A DNA stretch of 64,000 nucleotides from NCBI RefSeq assembly GCF_016612995.1, contig NZ_JAEOAH010000001.1:248001-312000 (forward strand), written 5' to 3'. The stretch comes from Viridibacillus soli. Lineage in GTDB: Bacteria > Bacillota > Bacilli > Bacillales_A > Planococcaceae. Positions 36,577 to 44,469 of the stretch are shown piece after piece (position 1 is the first letter of the stretch; each line of letters starts with the position of its first letter). The notes beneath the pieces are model-generated. The model searched no databases, had not been told where the DNA came from, and saw only the letters and a list, made by a program, of their open reading frames with translations. The translations under genes and the position numbers were made by a program.

Positions 36577-37098
36577 CTAAAATTTGTAATACCAAAAAAT
36601 TGCTATTTCATTAGCTGTCGGAAAGTTCGAATATAGCATAGTATCAACTGAACCGATTACAAAATTGCTTCTAGCATAGAAACGGCAAGCTGAGACATTA
36701 ACATCTTGTGTTTCAAGCATAAGACCACCAAAGTTATTCTCCTTTGCCCACTCAATAGCTTTATTTAGTAATTCTGTTCCAACACCATTTTCCCTATAAT
36801 CTTTTGCAACAGCAATGTCCTCAATAAGTGCATCTCCATTCCAATTAGAACGAATCTTAATCTGACCTATGCAGTTGTTTTCAACGTAATAAAAAAATAC
36901 AACTTTCCCCTCTTCTTCAATATAACTGATATCAATTTCATCATCTTCATATTTCTTGAAATAAGGTTCAGAAAATACCTCCTCTGTATATTTCCAAACA
37001 TTGTTTTCATATGTAGGTATAATTCTCCCCGAAACAATGAAACCTTCGTTTGATTTATTAAAATCCTTCATATTAAATTGTGTCATTTTAATTATCAT
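36577..37098 (-). CDS. satA: Streptothricin N-acetyltransferase (SatA family)
   Basis: A 173-residue GNAT enzyme. It follows Bacillus SatA/YyaR along its whole length: the N-terminal IIPTYENNVWKYTEEVFSEPYFKKYEDDE, the acetyl-CoA loop IEDIAVAKDYRENGVGTELLN, then EWAKENNFGGLMLETQDVNVSACRFYARSNF and the closing IGSVDTMLYSNF and AIFWYYKF. SatA acetylates the beta-lysine of streptothricin and gives resistance. The ATG at 37098 has AAGGAG seven bases upstream. It is the middle gene of the 2.8-kb islet bounded by the 108-bp repeats. Activity is inferred from family similarity. Confidence 0.88.
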   Translation of the reverse strand: MIIKMTQFNMKDFNKSNEGFIVSGRIIPTYENNVWKYTEEVFSEPYFKKYEDDEIDISYIEEEGKVVFFYYVENNCIGQIKIRSNWNGDALIEDIAVAKDYRENGVGTELLNKAIEWAKENNFGGLMLETQDVNVSACRFYARSNFVIGSVDTMLYSNFPTANEIAIFWYYKF

Positions 37099-37178
37099 CT
37101 CAATCTCCTTCTAAACGAAATTATATGTAATGCAGTTCATATTACATCCTTATTTTCCCATTTAATAATCGCTTCCGA

Positions 37179-37421
37179 TTACGCTTTAAATATTTCCTTC
37201 AATTTTTTCTTACTTATGAACCAAGTTAATATCGTTAGAACAAGTAGTATGATTGGAGTCAAACCAACATATTTCCAAGCATTATTCGCCCCTGAAAAAT
37301 AATATGCTATCGGTATGAATGTAATTGTGCTAATTAATAAGAATACCCAAGATTTTTTTACACTACCTACTATTAAAGCAACAATTGAAACAAATAATGA
37401 AAGTTGCCATAAGAATAACAT
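37179..37421 (-). CDS. Small membrane protein (80 aa), unknown
   Basis: Three hydrophobic segments (about 4-20, 24-42 and 54-70) and a basic C-terminal tail (SKKKLKEIFKA). No family recognised; the composition is like many small Bacillus membrane proteins. It has a good AGAGGTGAT site, begins with ATG at 37421 and lies 14 bases after the 95-residue ORF, so the two may be cotranscribed. Located inside the repeat-bounded islet. Confidence 0.62.
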   Translation of the reverse strand: MLFLWQLSLFVSIVALIVGSVKKSWVFLLISTITFIPIAYYFSGANNAWKYVGLTPIILLVLTILTWFISKKKLKEIFKA

Positions 37422-37435
37422 TTTATCACCTCTAT

Positions 37436-37723
37436 TTATTCAAAATAATATTTCCATCTAATATTAACTAAGTTAAATTGTTTTTCATAATTGTATTCGC
37501 CGATTGTACGTGATCTTAATTCACTTAACTCCATTTTATTAACAACTTTCAAAGCACTATCAATCGTAATAGCATTGATGTTTTGTTTTTGTTTTTGTTG
37601 TTGTTGAGGATAAGGTGTAATTGGTTTTGATTTTATTTTAGGTAATGGTTGTCCTCTTGAACTTGACAATTGTACAAGCGCATTATTTACCTTTACGTTA
37701 AATATCCCTAATTTTCTTGACAA
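37436..37723 (-). CDS. Hypothetical protein (95 aa), Gln/Pro-rich
   Basis: Not recognised. It starts at a TTG with AGGGGGT eight bases upstream (MSRKLGIFNVKVNNALVQL). The middle is a low-complexity stretch (PKIKSKPITPYPQQQQKQKQ) and the C-terminus is amphipathic. No signal peptide or membrane segment. First gene of a likely pair with the 80-residue membrane protein, next to the rejoined end of the M42 aminopeptidase gene. Confidence 0.5.
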   Translation of the reverse strand: MSRKLGIFNVKVNNALVQLSSSRGQPLPKIKSKPITPYPQQQQKQKQNINAITIDSALKVVNKMELSELRSRTIGEYNYEKQFNLVNIRWKYYFE

Positions 37724-37851
37724 AAAAATACCCCCTAATGTAAGTGTTAGAAGGTAGTTAGTATCTAAGTTTTAATAGAATTTATGAAAGTGAAAAAAAC
37801 AAATGGTTTTCCATCTGTTCTTTCCCCTTCATACGTTGTTCTATTACCCTT

Positions 37852-37959
37852 TTATTCAAAGATGATTTTATTCACTGTTTCACGGTCTAATTTTTTAATC
37901 ACTTCAATGATTAATTTGACTGTGTTTTCAAAGTCATCACGATGCAATATCCCTGCATT
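37852..37959 (-). repeat. Right copy of 108-bp direct repeat (3' end of the M42 aminopeptidase gene)
   Basis: These are the last 36 codons of the intact gene, nearly identical to 34979-35086. The sequences diverge abruptly at both ends of the match. Confidence 0.92.
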
Positions 37960-38940
37960 TGAATGAATGTAACGTGTCGCAATTCCAATTGATAATGCTG
38001 GTACGCCATTAGCAGTTAAATGAATGGAACCTGCATCTGTTCCGCCTCCAGGAATTGCTTCATATTGGAATGGAATGCCACTTTCGTTTGCAGTATCCAC
38101 AACAAGGTCACGTAAACCTTTATGTGAAATCATTGAAGCATCATAAATAATAATTTGCGGGCCAGCACCCATTTTACTTGTAGATTCTTTTGATGTAATT
38201 CCTGGTGTGTCTCCAGCGATACCTACATCCACAGCAAAACCAATGTCAGGTTGAATTTTATGAGTTGCTGTTTTAGCCCCGCGTAAACCAACCTCTTCTT
38301 GTACAACCCCACATCCATACACAATATTCGGATGTTTTTCGTCTTTTAGCCCTTTTAATACTTCAATAGCTATGGCACAGCCAATACGGTTATCCCATGC
38401 TTTTGCTAGTAAATGCTTTTCATTTTTCATCACTGTAAATTCGAAATACGGTACGACCATATCACCCGGTAAGATTCCCCAACCTTCAGCTTCTTCTTTT
38501 GAAGCAGCGCCGACGTCGATGAACATATCTTTGATTTGGAAAGCTTTGTTACGTACTTCTGCTGGTAAAATATGCGGTGGTTTAGAGCCGATTACACCGA
38601 TAATTGTTTCGCCGTTACGTGTAATGACTTGCACACGTTGCGCTAGCATTACTTGTGACCACCAACCACCGATTGTTTGGAATTTTAAGAAGCCTTTGTC
38701 GTCGATTTGAGTAACCATGAAGCCAATTTCATCTAAGTGGCCTGCTACCATGATTTTTGGACCATTCGCATCACCGACTTTTTCAGCGATAACACTACCT
38801 AAATTGTCACTATCCATTCTGTCAGCGAAAGGCTCGATGTATTTTTTCATAACCTCACGTGCTTCACGTTCATTACCTGAAACAGCACGAGCATCAGTTA
38901 ATATTTTTAACATCTTTAACGTTTCATCCAATTGTTGCAT
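37852..38940 (-). CDS. ysdC: M42 family aminopeptidase/endoglucanase-like metallopeptidase (YsdC)
   Basis: A 362-residue cytoplasmic di-zinc aminopeptidase. The metal ligands and catalytic Glu are visible: [10 protein letters not shown] (H, D), [18 protein letters not shown] (E, E), [12 protein letters not shown] (D) and [10 protein letters not shown] (H). In Bacillus subtilis ysdC lies close to ysdB and ysdA; here ysdB is 640 bases away beyond a dUTPase gene. The last 108 bases are repeated at 34979-35086, where the probable original terminator still lies, so the gene's 3' flank has been changed by insertion or duplication. The protein itself is complete. Start ATG at 38940 with GGAGGTCG upstream. 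Confidence 0.92.
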   Translation of the reverse strand: MQQLDETLKMLKILTDARAVSGNEREAREVMKKYIEPFADRMDSDNLGSVIAEKVGDANGPKIMVAGHLDEIGFMVTQIDDKGFLKFQTIGGWWSQVMLAQRVQVITRNGETIIGVIGSKPPHILPAEVRNKAFQIKDMFIDVGAASKEEAEGWGILPGDMVVPYFEFTVMKNEKHLLAKAWDNRIGCAIAIEVLKGLKDEKHPNIVYGCGVVQEEVGLRGAKTATHKIQPDIGFAVDVGIAGDTPGITSKESTSKMGAGPQIIIYDASMISHKGLRDLVVDTANESGIPFQYEAIPGGGTDAGSIHLTANGVPALSIGIATRYIHSNAGILHRDDFENTVKLIIEVIKKLDRETVNKIIFE

Positions 38941-39011
38941 TACTTCGACCTCCTAAATATTCGATTCAAAGACTATTATAATCTAAAAATATAATATTTT
39001 CAAAAAATATA

Positions 39012-39497
39012 TTAGTAGCCATTACGTTGACGCTCATAGTTTTTTTCGTTTTTCGCGATATAAGCTCCCACGATATCCTGCGCGGTAAAATCAAGTGCCT
39101 CCGCAAGTGCCCCGTATAAAATCCAAGCCTCTTCATATTGCGCTCTCTCAGGTTTCTGAATGAAGTTTAAAACAGCCGCTTCTGTTTGAATGAATAGATC
39201 TGTCATATCACCTTCGCGTTTAGCAGTTGGCCACTCTTCTAAATCATCAAAGCCTTTTTTAATACCTAATGATAATAAAAAGTGAATCGAATCCACGAAT
39301 TCCTCTAAGATGATCGAACGCTCAGAAGGCCCCTTTGTACTCCAAAATTTAAAGCATCTCGTTTCATTCGCAAGCTCTCCTAATTCAACGAGCAATGCTA
39401 AACCTTTTTCACGGAATACATCCTTTGTAATATGCTGTGTTTCTTCAATAAATGCATCAAGTTGCTGCTGCATTGTAAAAAGTTTTTGTAAATTCAT
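39012..39497 (-). CDS. Dimeric dUTP diphosphatase (dUTPase_2/MazG-like)
   Basis: A 161-residue all-alpha NTP pyrophosphatase that hydrolyses dUTP to dUMP, keeping uracil out of DNA. The Mg-binding motifs LALLVELGELANETRCFKFW and ILEEFVDSIHFLLSLGI have the ExxE12-28ExxD pattern of the dimeric dUTPase family. The ATG at 39497 (MNLQKLFTMQQQLD) has AGGGGA upstream; the frame to 39530 starts without a site. It precedes the M42 aminopeptidase gene with a 71-base gap on the same strand. Confidence 0.88.
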   Translation of the reverse strand: MNLQKLFTMQQQLDAFIEETQHITKDVFREKGLALLVELGELANETRCFKFWSTKGPSERSIILEEFVDSIHFLLSLGIKKGFDDLEEWPTAKREGDMTDLFIQTEAAVLNFIQKPERAQYEEAWILYGALAEALDFTAQDIVGAYIAKNEKNYERQRNGY

Positions 39498-39581
39498 TTT
39501 AATTCCCCTAACATTTTTGAAACTTTTCAACCTTCTCTATCGTATAGGAAAGGATAATGTTTGTACAAGGGGGAACTGTAG

Positions 39582-39959
39582 ATGATTGTTCTCATTCGTG
39601 TGTTATTAGTTGCGCTCATTTTATATGTTATGTATAAAGTCATTCGTTACTTTTTTAATCCAAAACGAAAATTCGATGATGCGGTGCAACGTAGAAGCTA
39701 TTATTTCTATGATGATTTTAAAAATGCACGGAAAAACTTTTTTATTTCATATAAAGGGGCTATGTTTGAAGGCGAAAAATATTTAGGTACGGTAAATGAC
39801 ACATTAGATGTTGTCTCCATTTTCATTGATACTAAAAATATTATGGAACTACAAGGCCTAAAGAGAGATGATTTCCTTTTTTTAGAAAGTGAAATCCATC
39901 GCCATTATCCGACTGCAACAATTAGCTGGAAAAATCCAATTGAACAACTGATGAAGTAA
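39582..39959 (+). CDS. ysdB: YsdB family membrane-anchored protein
   Basis: A 125-residue protein with one N-terminal membrane helix (MIVLIRVLLVALILYVMYKVIRYFF) and a soluble domain with KRKFDDAVQRRSYYFYDDFKNARKNFFISYKGAMFEGEKYLG and LFLESEIHRHYP. This is the layout of YsdB, which is required for SigW activation in Bacillus subtilis. Synteny agrees: ysdC is nearby and ysdA is on the far side of the 10-kb insertion. GGGGGAAC precedes the ATG. The role in SigW control is inferred from the family. Confidence 0.82.
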   Translation: MIVLIRVLLVALILYVMYKVIRYFFNPKRKFDDAVQRRSYYFYDDFKNARKNFFISYKGAMFEGEKYLGTVNDTLDVVSIFIDTKNIMELQGLKRDDFLFLESEIHRHYPTATISWKNPIEQLMK

Positions 39960-39973
39960 AAAAAGCGGAACGT

Positions 39974-40854
39974 CTACTTGAGACTGACTCCTGTAAGTAA
40001 GACAGGGATCATAAAAGCATGTATCCAGCCAGTTGTCGGTATTGCACCGGCGGACTGGTTGTTTAGTTTTGTTTGAATTCGGAAATAATAAGTTATATAG
40101 TCTTTGACGGTTTGTTCTACGATTGCAGTCATAGTACTTCTTAAGCTGTCTAAGTAGAACGTTTCAGACTTTAATGCGGAATGCAACGATCCGATGGGGG
40201 CATTATCAGCGGGTGTACCTTTACGGGACATGCTAATGTCTTTTCCTTTGCTAGCTTGTTGATATCGATAAGACGTGTATACAGAACCTTGGTCGCTATG
40301 TAGCGTACATTCTTCTGGCAAAGAACCAAGCTGAGATACGGTATCCAACACGGAATCAATATCCTGGAAATCTCCAATTGAATACGCAATAATCTCGCCG
40401 TTAAATAGATCTTGCATACTTGAAAGATACAATGGTTTCTGACCAAATGGCAAGTAAGTAATATCGGTTACGAGCTTCCGCAAAGGCGTTGTTGCCTCGA
40501 AATTACGTTTCAATAAATTATCTGCAATGTAGTAAGGTTGTCCAGTTTGTTTACGTTTCTTCACTTTCACTCGACATTTCCAACTATATTTTGCATCACA
40601 CGCTGCACGACTTTGTGATTCATTCTTATTTCTTGCCGTAAGAGTGCGGTAATTTTTCGATAACCATACCGGAAATTATGTTCACGACAGAGTTCATCAA
40701 TACGTCGCTCAATTGCCTGACGAGACCTTACTTCAGTAGATACCTGTTTCCAACGATAGTAGGTAGATCTGGCAATCTCTAGTGCACATACATCCTTCGC
40801 ACTCATCATTTCTTTTATTGCCTCCACTAGCTGTACAGCTACTTCTCCAACCAC
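39974..40854 (-). pseudogene. IS3 OrfB transposase, frameshifted and with lost catalytic Glu
   Basis: The N-terminal part (MVGEVAVQLVEAIKEMMSAKD, RYGYRKITALLRQ) reads to about 40590, where one base is missing; the next frame continues with KYSWKCRVKVKKRKQTGQ and the DDE domain. The first Asp (VTDITYLPFG) and second Asp (TLHSDQGSVY) are present, but the block that is normally DNAPxESxHSxLKxE reads DNAPIGSLHSALKSE, so the catalytic Glu is replaced by Gly. The enzyme is dead twice over. Family: integrase-type rve transposase of the IS3 group. Confidence 0.88.
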
Positions 40855-41111
40855 TCCCTCTCCAACTCTGCGTACTTTTTTAGGACCTCAATCTGTTGCT
40901 TTAAATAACGATTTTCCACTTCTTGTTTATTCTCATATTTAAGACCTTTACGAAAGGAATATTGTTTACCTACAGGTTGTTCAAACCGATGTATTTCTCC
41001 GTTTTTATACCAACACATCCACGTTTCCACTTGTGTTTTATGGCGTATATTTAATTCATTTAAAACGTATTTCATTGGTTTACCGGCTAATCTCATCTCA
41101 CTCGCTTTCAT
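40839..41111 (-). CDS. IS3 OrfA (helix-turn-helix transposase subunit)
   Basis: A 90-residue OrfA: MKASEMRLAGKPMKYVLNELNIRHKTQVETWMCWYKNG is the HTH, and the C-terminal EVENRYLKQQIEVLKKYAELE is the leucine-zipper-like coiled coil. It overlaps OrfB in the usual way for programmed -1 frameshifting, but OrfB is broken, so the element cannot move by itself. Confidence 0.85.
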   Translation of the reverse strand: MKASEMRLAGKPMKYVLNELNIRHKTQVETWMCWYKNGEIHRFEQPVGKQYSFRKGLKYENKQEVENRYLKQQIEVLKKYAELEREWLEK

Positions 41112-41185
41112 TTTTAGTCTACACTTAGTTCGACAGTAAAATTAAGGGCAAGTAGAATAATAGATAACAAGAAGGAGAATCTACT

Positions 41186-41485
41186 ATGTCCAGTAAAAGA
41201 AGAACGTTTTCAACAGAGTTTAAAAAACAAGTGGTGGCCCTATATGAAAATGGAAAAAGCCGTCAAGATATTGCCCAAGAATATGAATTAACCGCGTCTG
41301 CTTTAGACAGATGGATTACGCAATTCAAACAGTCAGGCTCCTTTAAAGAGAAAGACAACCGACCTTCGGTAGAGCAAGAACTGATTGACTTGCGTAAGAG
41401 AAATAAACAACTCGAAATGGAAGTCGACATTTTAAAGCAAGCCGCGCTGATCATGGAAGTAAGTTCAAGATTAAACGATCTCTGA
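41186..41485 (+). CDS. IS3-type OrfA with altered C-terminus
   Basis: A 99-residue OrfA: MSSKRRTFSTEFKKQVVALYENGKSRQDIAQEYELTASALDRWI is the HTH_Tnp_1 domain, and LRKRNKQLEMEVDILKQAALIM is the zipper. The last residues (EVSSRLNDL) are read out of frame from OrfB sequence because of the deletion. The ATG has AAGAAGGAG upstream. Not functional as a transposase without OrfB. Confidence 0.8.
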   Translation: MSSKRRTFSTEFKKQVVALYENGKSRQDIAQEYELTASALDRWITQFKQSGSFKEKDNRPSVEQELIDLRKRNKQLEMEVDILKQAALIMEVSSRLNDL

Positions 41486-41703
41486 GCCAAAAAGGGAACC
41501 CTTATGATAATGCGGTGGCAGAGGCGACGTTTAAGGTTTTAAAAACAGAACTCATCAACGGATCGCACTACCCTACCCTTGAACAGCTGTCTCTTGAACT
41601 TTTCGATTATGTCAATTGGTACAATAATATTCGGTCGCACAGCAAACTATGCTATCTAAGTCCGGTCACTTATAAAAACTTAGCCCTTAAAAAAGTTGTT
41701 TGA
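41461..41703 (+). pseudogene. IS3-type OrfB C-terminal remnant
   Basis: FKIKRSLSQKGNPYDNAVAEATFKVLKTELING, then LELFDYVNWYNNIRSHSKLCYLSPVTY. This is the end of the rve domain, with its catalytic Glu (AEATFKVLKTE) and the W-Y-N-x-R-x-H-x-x-L-x-x-x-S-P-x-x-Y tail. Everything before it, including both Asp motifs, is deleted. Confidence 0.85.
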
Positions 41704-41879
41704 TTTAGTGTTGACATACCAATTAATAAAAAACAACAGATATACGCTTTATTTGATATTAATTGCATTTAAGGGTGTATGTAAGATATCATCTCTTTTA
41801 AATAAAATAACTTAAAAATTAAATATAAAAAGCCAAACGAACTTAAAAAAATCACACTTAAAATAGAGGAGAGTACGAT

Positions 41880-42581
41880 ATGAATACAATCATGATTGTA
41901 GAAGATGATATAAAAATTGCTGAATTACTGGGAACTCATATTAAAAAATACGGATATCAAAGTATTATTATAGAGGATTTTGAAAATATCTTAGATACAT
42001 TTCAAAAGATTAAACCAGATTTAGTGCTATTAGATGTAAATCTGCCTAATTTTGACGGCTATTATTGGTGCCGCCAAATACGAGCTATTTCTACTTGTCC
42101 AATTATATTTCTATCTGCCAGGAGTGGGGAGATGGATCAGGTTTTGGCTTTAGAAAATGGTGGTGATGACTACATTACGAAACCTTTTTATTATGAGGTT
42201 GTAATGTCTAAAATCCGTAGTCAACTCAGAAGAGCATACGGTGAATATGCTCCAAAAGTAAAAGAACGAATAGTTGAGCAATCAGGGTTATTCCTGTTCC
42301 CAGAAAGAATGGAACTTCAACTAGATGATAAGACCGTTTTACTTACCAATAAAGAAACAGCTTTATTAGAAATATTGATAACAAAATCTCCACTTCTTGT
42401 AAAACGTGAAGTAATTTTAGAACAATTATGGGATAGTACGTATATAGATGAGAATACATTAAGTGTGAATATAGGTAGGATTAGAAAAAAATTAAAAGAA
42501 TTGGGTATCGAGAATACGCTCGAAACAGTTCGTGGCGCTGGATATCGCTTGCATGCTACTTGGGAGAAGGAAGGAAAGTAA
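41880..42581 (+). CDS. Response regulator of a BceRS-type two-component system
   Basis: A 233-residue OmpR-family regulator. Receiver with VEDDIKI, phospho-acceptor D52 (LVLLDVNLP) and the KPFYYEV lysine; C-terminal winged helix with LTNKETALLEILITKSP, VILEQLWD and DENTLSVNIGRIRKKLKELG. Sequence and context are those of BceR/PsdR-type regulators, which switch on a cognate peptide-detoxifying ABC transporter. It starts with GAGGAGAG seven bases upstream and lies two bases before the kinase gene. It should act on the promoter of the ABC genes downstream. Confidence 0.92.
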   Translation: MNTIMIVEDDIKIAELLGTHIKKYGYQSIIIEDFENILDTFQKIKPDLVLLDVNLPNFDGYYWCRQIRAISTCPIIFLSARSGEMDQVLALENGGDDYITKPFYYEVVMSKIRSQLRRAYGEYAPKVKERIVEQSGLFLFPERMELQLDDKTVLLTNKETALLEILITKSPLLVKREVILEQLWDSTYIDENTLSVNIGRIRKKLKELGIENTLETVRGAGYRLHATWEKEGK

Positions 42582-42583
42582 TA

Positions 42584-43570
42584 ATGAAATTATTTTTACA
42601 AGAACATATTCCGCTTATTTGTTATACAATTGGCCAATTGCTTATCATCCTTTTTATTTATTGGTTTGATGGTTATCCACATATTTTGACTGCATTATAT
42701 TCTGTGTTTTTGGGTATTTTTTTATTAATAGGTTATCTAATATATCGTTATTATAGTCATCGTTCATTCTACAAGCGTTTATCAACACCAATAAAAACGT
42801 TAAATGAGTCAATACAAGATAGTGATTTGACTCCATTATCAATGGCCCTAGATAAATTACTACAAACCCAATATCAATATTATCAAAACCAGTTAAAAAA
42901 ATGGGAACGAAAACAACAAGAACAAATGACTTTTATGAATCAATGGGTTCATCAAATGAAAACACCTCTTTCTGTTATCGAATTAATTATACAAGATGCA
43001 GATGACTTTCGATTTGACAGTATTAATGAAGAAACGGAACGAATCCAAAAAGGATTAGAGATGGTGTTATATGTTGCTCGATTAGAAACATTTGAACAGG
43101 ATTTTCATGTAGACAGAGTGCAATTATTAGAAATGATTGATTCCGTTATTCATGAAAATAAACGTCTGTTTATACGTAATTATGTGTATCCAGAAGTAAA
43201 AGTAGATCCTAACCTTACTGTAGAAACAGATAAGAAATGGTTTCGATTTATACTCAATCAAGTGCTGTCGAACGCAATTAAATATTCATCAAGTAAAAAA
43301 AAGAAAGTAATAATATCAGCGTATTCAAAGGGACGTGCAGTTATTTTAGAAGTAAGAGATTATGGGGTTGGTATCCCTACAGCTGATTTACCACGTGTTT
43401 TTCATCCATTTTATACTGGAGAAAACGGTAGGAAATTTAAAGAGTCTACAGGAATGGGATTATATCTTGTTAAAGAAGTATGTGGAAAATTAAATCATAA
43501 GATTGAGCTAGAATCTGAGTTAAGTAAGGGAACAAAAGTTAGAATAGTATTCCCGTATGCATCTCGTTAA
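42584..43570 (+). CDS. Intramembrane-sensing histidine kinase, BceS type
   Basis: A 328-residue kinase with two closely spaced membrane helices (about 10-27 and 33-54) and only a few residues outside, the hallmark of intramembrane-sensing kinases that depend on their ABC permease for input. The phospho-acceptor H123 is in WVHQMKTPLSVIEL, the N-box in ILNQVLSNAIKYSS, the G-boxes in VRDYGVGIP and STGMGLYLVKEV. The ATG at 42584 follows GAAGGAAAG; the frame to 42560 begins inside the regulator gene. A terminator follows at 43569-43607, so the kinase and transporter are separately transcribed, as in other Bce modules. Confidence 0.92.
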   Translation: MKLFLQEHIPLICYTIGQLLIILFIYWFDGYPHILTALYSVFLGIFLLIGYLIYRYYSHRSFYKRLSTPIKTLNESIQDSDLTPLSMALDKLLQTQYQYYQNQLKKWERKQQEQMTFMNQWVHQMKTPLSVIELIIQDADDFRFDSINEETERIQKGLEMVLYVARLETFEQDFHVDRVQLLEMIDSVIHENKRLFIRNYVYPEVKVDPNLTVETDKKWFRFILNQVLSNAIKYSSSKKKKVIISAYSKGRAVILEVRDYGVGIPTADLPRVFHPFYTGENGRKFKESTGMGLYLVKEVCGKLNHKIELESELSKGTKVRIVFPYASR

Positions 43571-43607
43571 CCGATGAAAGGAAGATTATTCATCGGTTTT
43601 TTCTTTT
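43569..43607 (+). terminator. Terminator between the kinase and ABC genes
   Basis: AACCGATGA and TCATCGGTT around a 12-base loop, then TTTTCTTTT. The ABC operon therefore needs its own regulated promoter in 43608-43713. Confidence 0.85.
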
Positions 43608-43713
43608 GAATCTTACAAACTTAATGGATAAATGTTAGGGAAATCGATATGAGACAAAATATATATTGTTTATACTTTATGTATCAAATAGAGAAATGGA
43701 AGGTGGAATATTT

Positions 43714-44469
43714 GTGGAGATACTAAATGTTTCGAATTTAGGGAAAATTTATAATGGAGAAATTTCATATACCGCACTATCTCATATTGATTTAAAAATA
43801 AACAAAGGTGAATTTGTAGGAATTATGGGACCATCCGGGAGTGGTAAAACAACGTTATTAAATATGGTGTCCACCATTGATGCTCCAACATCAGGAGAAG
43901 TATTAATTCATGGAGAAAACCCATATCTGTTGTCTCCAAATCAGTTGTCTTTATTTCGAAGACGTGAATTAGGGTTTGTTTTTCAATCATTTAATCTCCT
44001 TAATACATTAACAGTGAAAGAAAATATTGTTCTTCCACTTACGCTTGATGGTTTAAGCCCTAGTGTAATGAAAGGGAAAGTAGAAGCTATTGCTGAAAAA
44101 CTGGGGATAACTGAAATATTAGATAAACGTACATATGAAATTTCTGGTGGACAAGCACAAAGAACAGCAATCGCACGTGCTACTATTCATAATCCGAAAT
44201 TATTACTTGCGGATGAGCCCACAGGAAATCTGGATTCAAAATCTGCTTGTGATGTGATGGAACTATTGACAAGGCTTAATAAAGAAAATGACACAACGAT
44301 GATGTTAGTGACACATGACGCAATGGCTGCGAGTTATTGTGATCGAATCGTGTTTATCAAAGATGGACAGTTATACAATGAGATTTATTATGGTGATAAT
44401 CGCAAAGTATTCTATCAAAAAATTCTAGAGGTTTTAGCATTATTAGGAGGGAATGCATATGACTTTTAG
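43714..44469 (+). CDS. BceA-type peptide-sensing ABC transporter ATPase
   Basis: A 251-residue ATPase of the MacB/BceA group. Walker A IMGPSGSGKTTLLN, Q-loop FVFQSFNLLNTLTVKENI, signature YEISGGQAQRTAIARA, Walker B LLLADEPTGNLD and switch VTHDAMAA. I chose the GTG at 43714 (VEILNVSNLGKIY) because GGAAGGTGG lies upstream; the longer frame to 43666 has no site. It overlaps the permease gene. The pair should free lipid II-cycle intermediates from peptides such as bacitracin and signal flux to the kinase. Confidence 0.92.
   Translation: MEILNVSNLGKIYNGEISYTALSHIDLKINKGEFVGIMGPSGSGKTTLLNMVSTIDAPTSGEVLIHGENPYLLSPNQLSLFRRRELGFVFQSFNLLNTLTVKENIVLPLTLDGLSPSVMKGKVEAIAEKLGITEILDKRTYEISGGQAQRTAIARATIHNPKLLLADEPTGNLDSKSACDVMELLTRLNKENDTTMMLVTHDAMAASYCDRIVFIKDGQLYNEIYYGDNRKVFYQKILEVLALLGGNAYDF

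Larger units (their letters stand above)
39960..41133 (-). mobile_element. IS3-family insertion sequence, inactivated
   Basis: OrfA at 40839-41111 and an OrfB split into two frames (40567-40854 and 39974-40570). It begins about TGTCGAACTAAGTGTAGAC at 41133 on the minus strand and ends next to the ysdB stop codon. I could not resolve clean terminal inverted repeats or a target duplication, so the outer limits are approximate. Confidence 0.85.
41134..41720 (+). mobile_element. Second IS3-type element with large internal deletion
   Basis: OrfA (41186-41485) is joined directly to the C-terminal 80 codons of OrfB. Most of OrfB is missing. It abuts the first IS3 element head to head. Ends are estimated. 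Confidence 0.75.

Noticed and set aside
40590-40600. Programmed frameshift in the IS3 OrfB
   Set aside because: IS3 programmed shifting occurs between OrfA and OrfB, not here, and the catalytic Glu is also lost.
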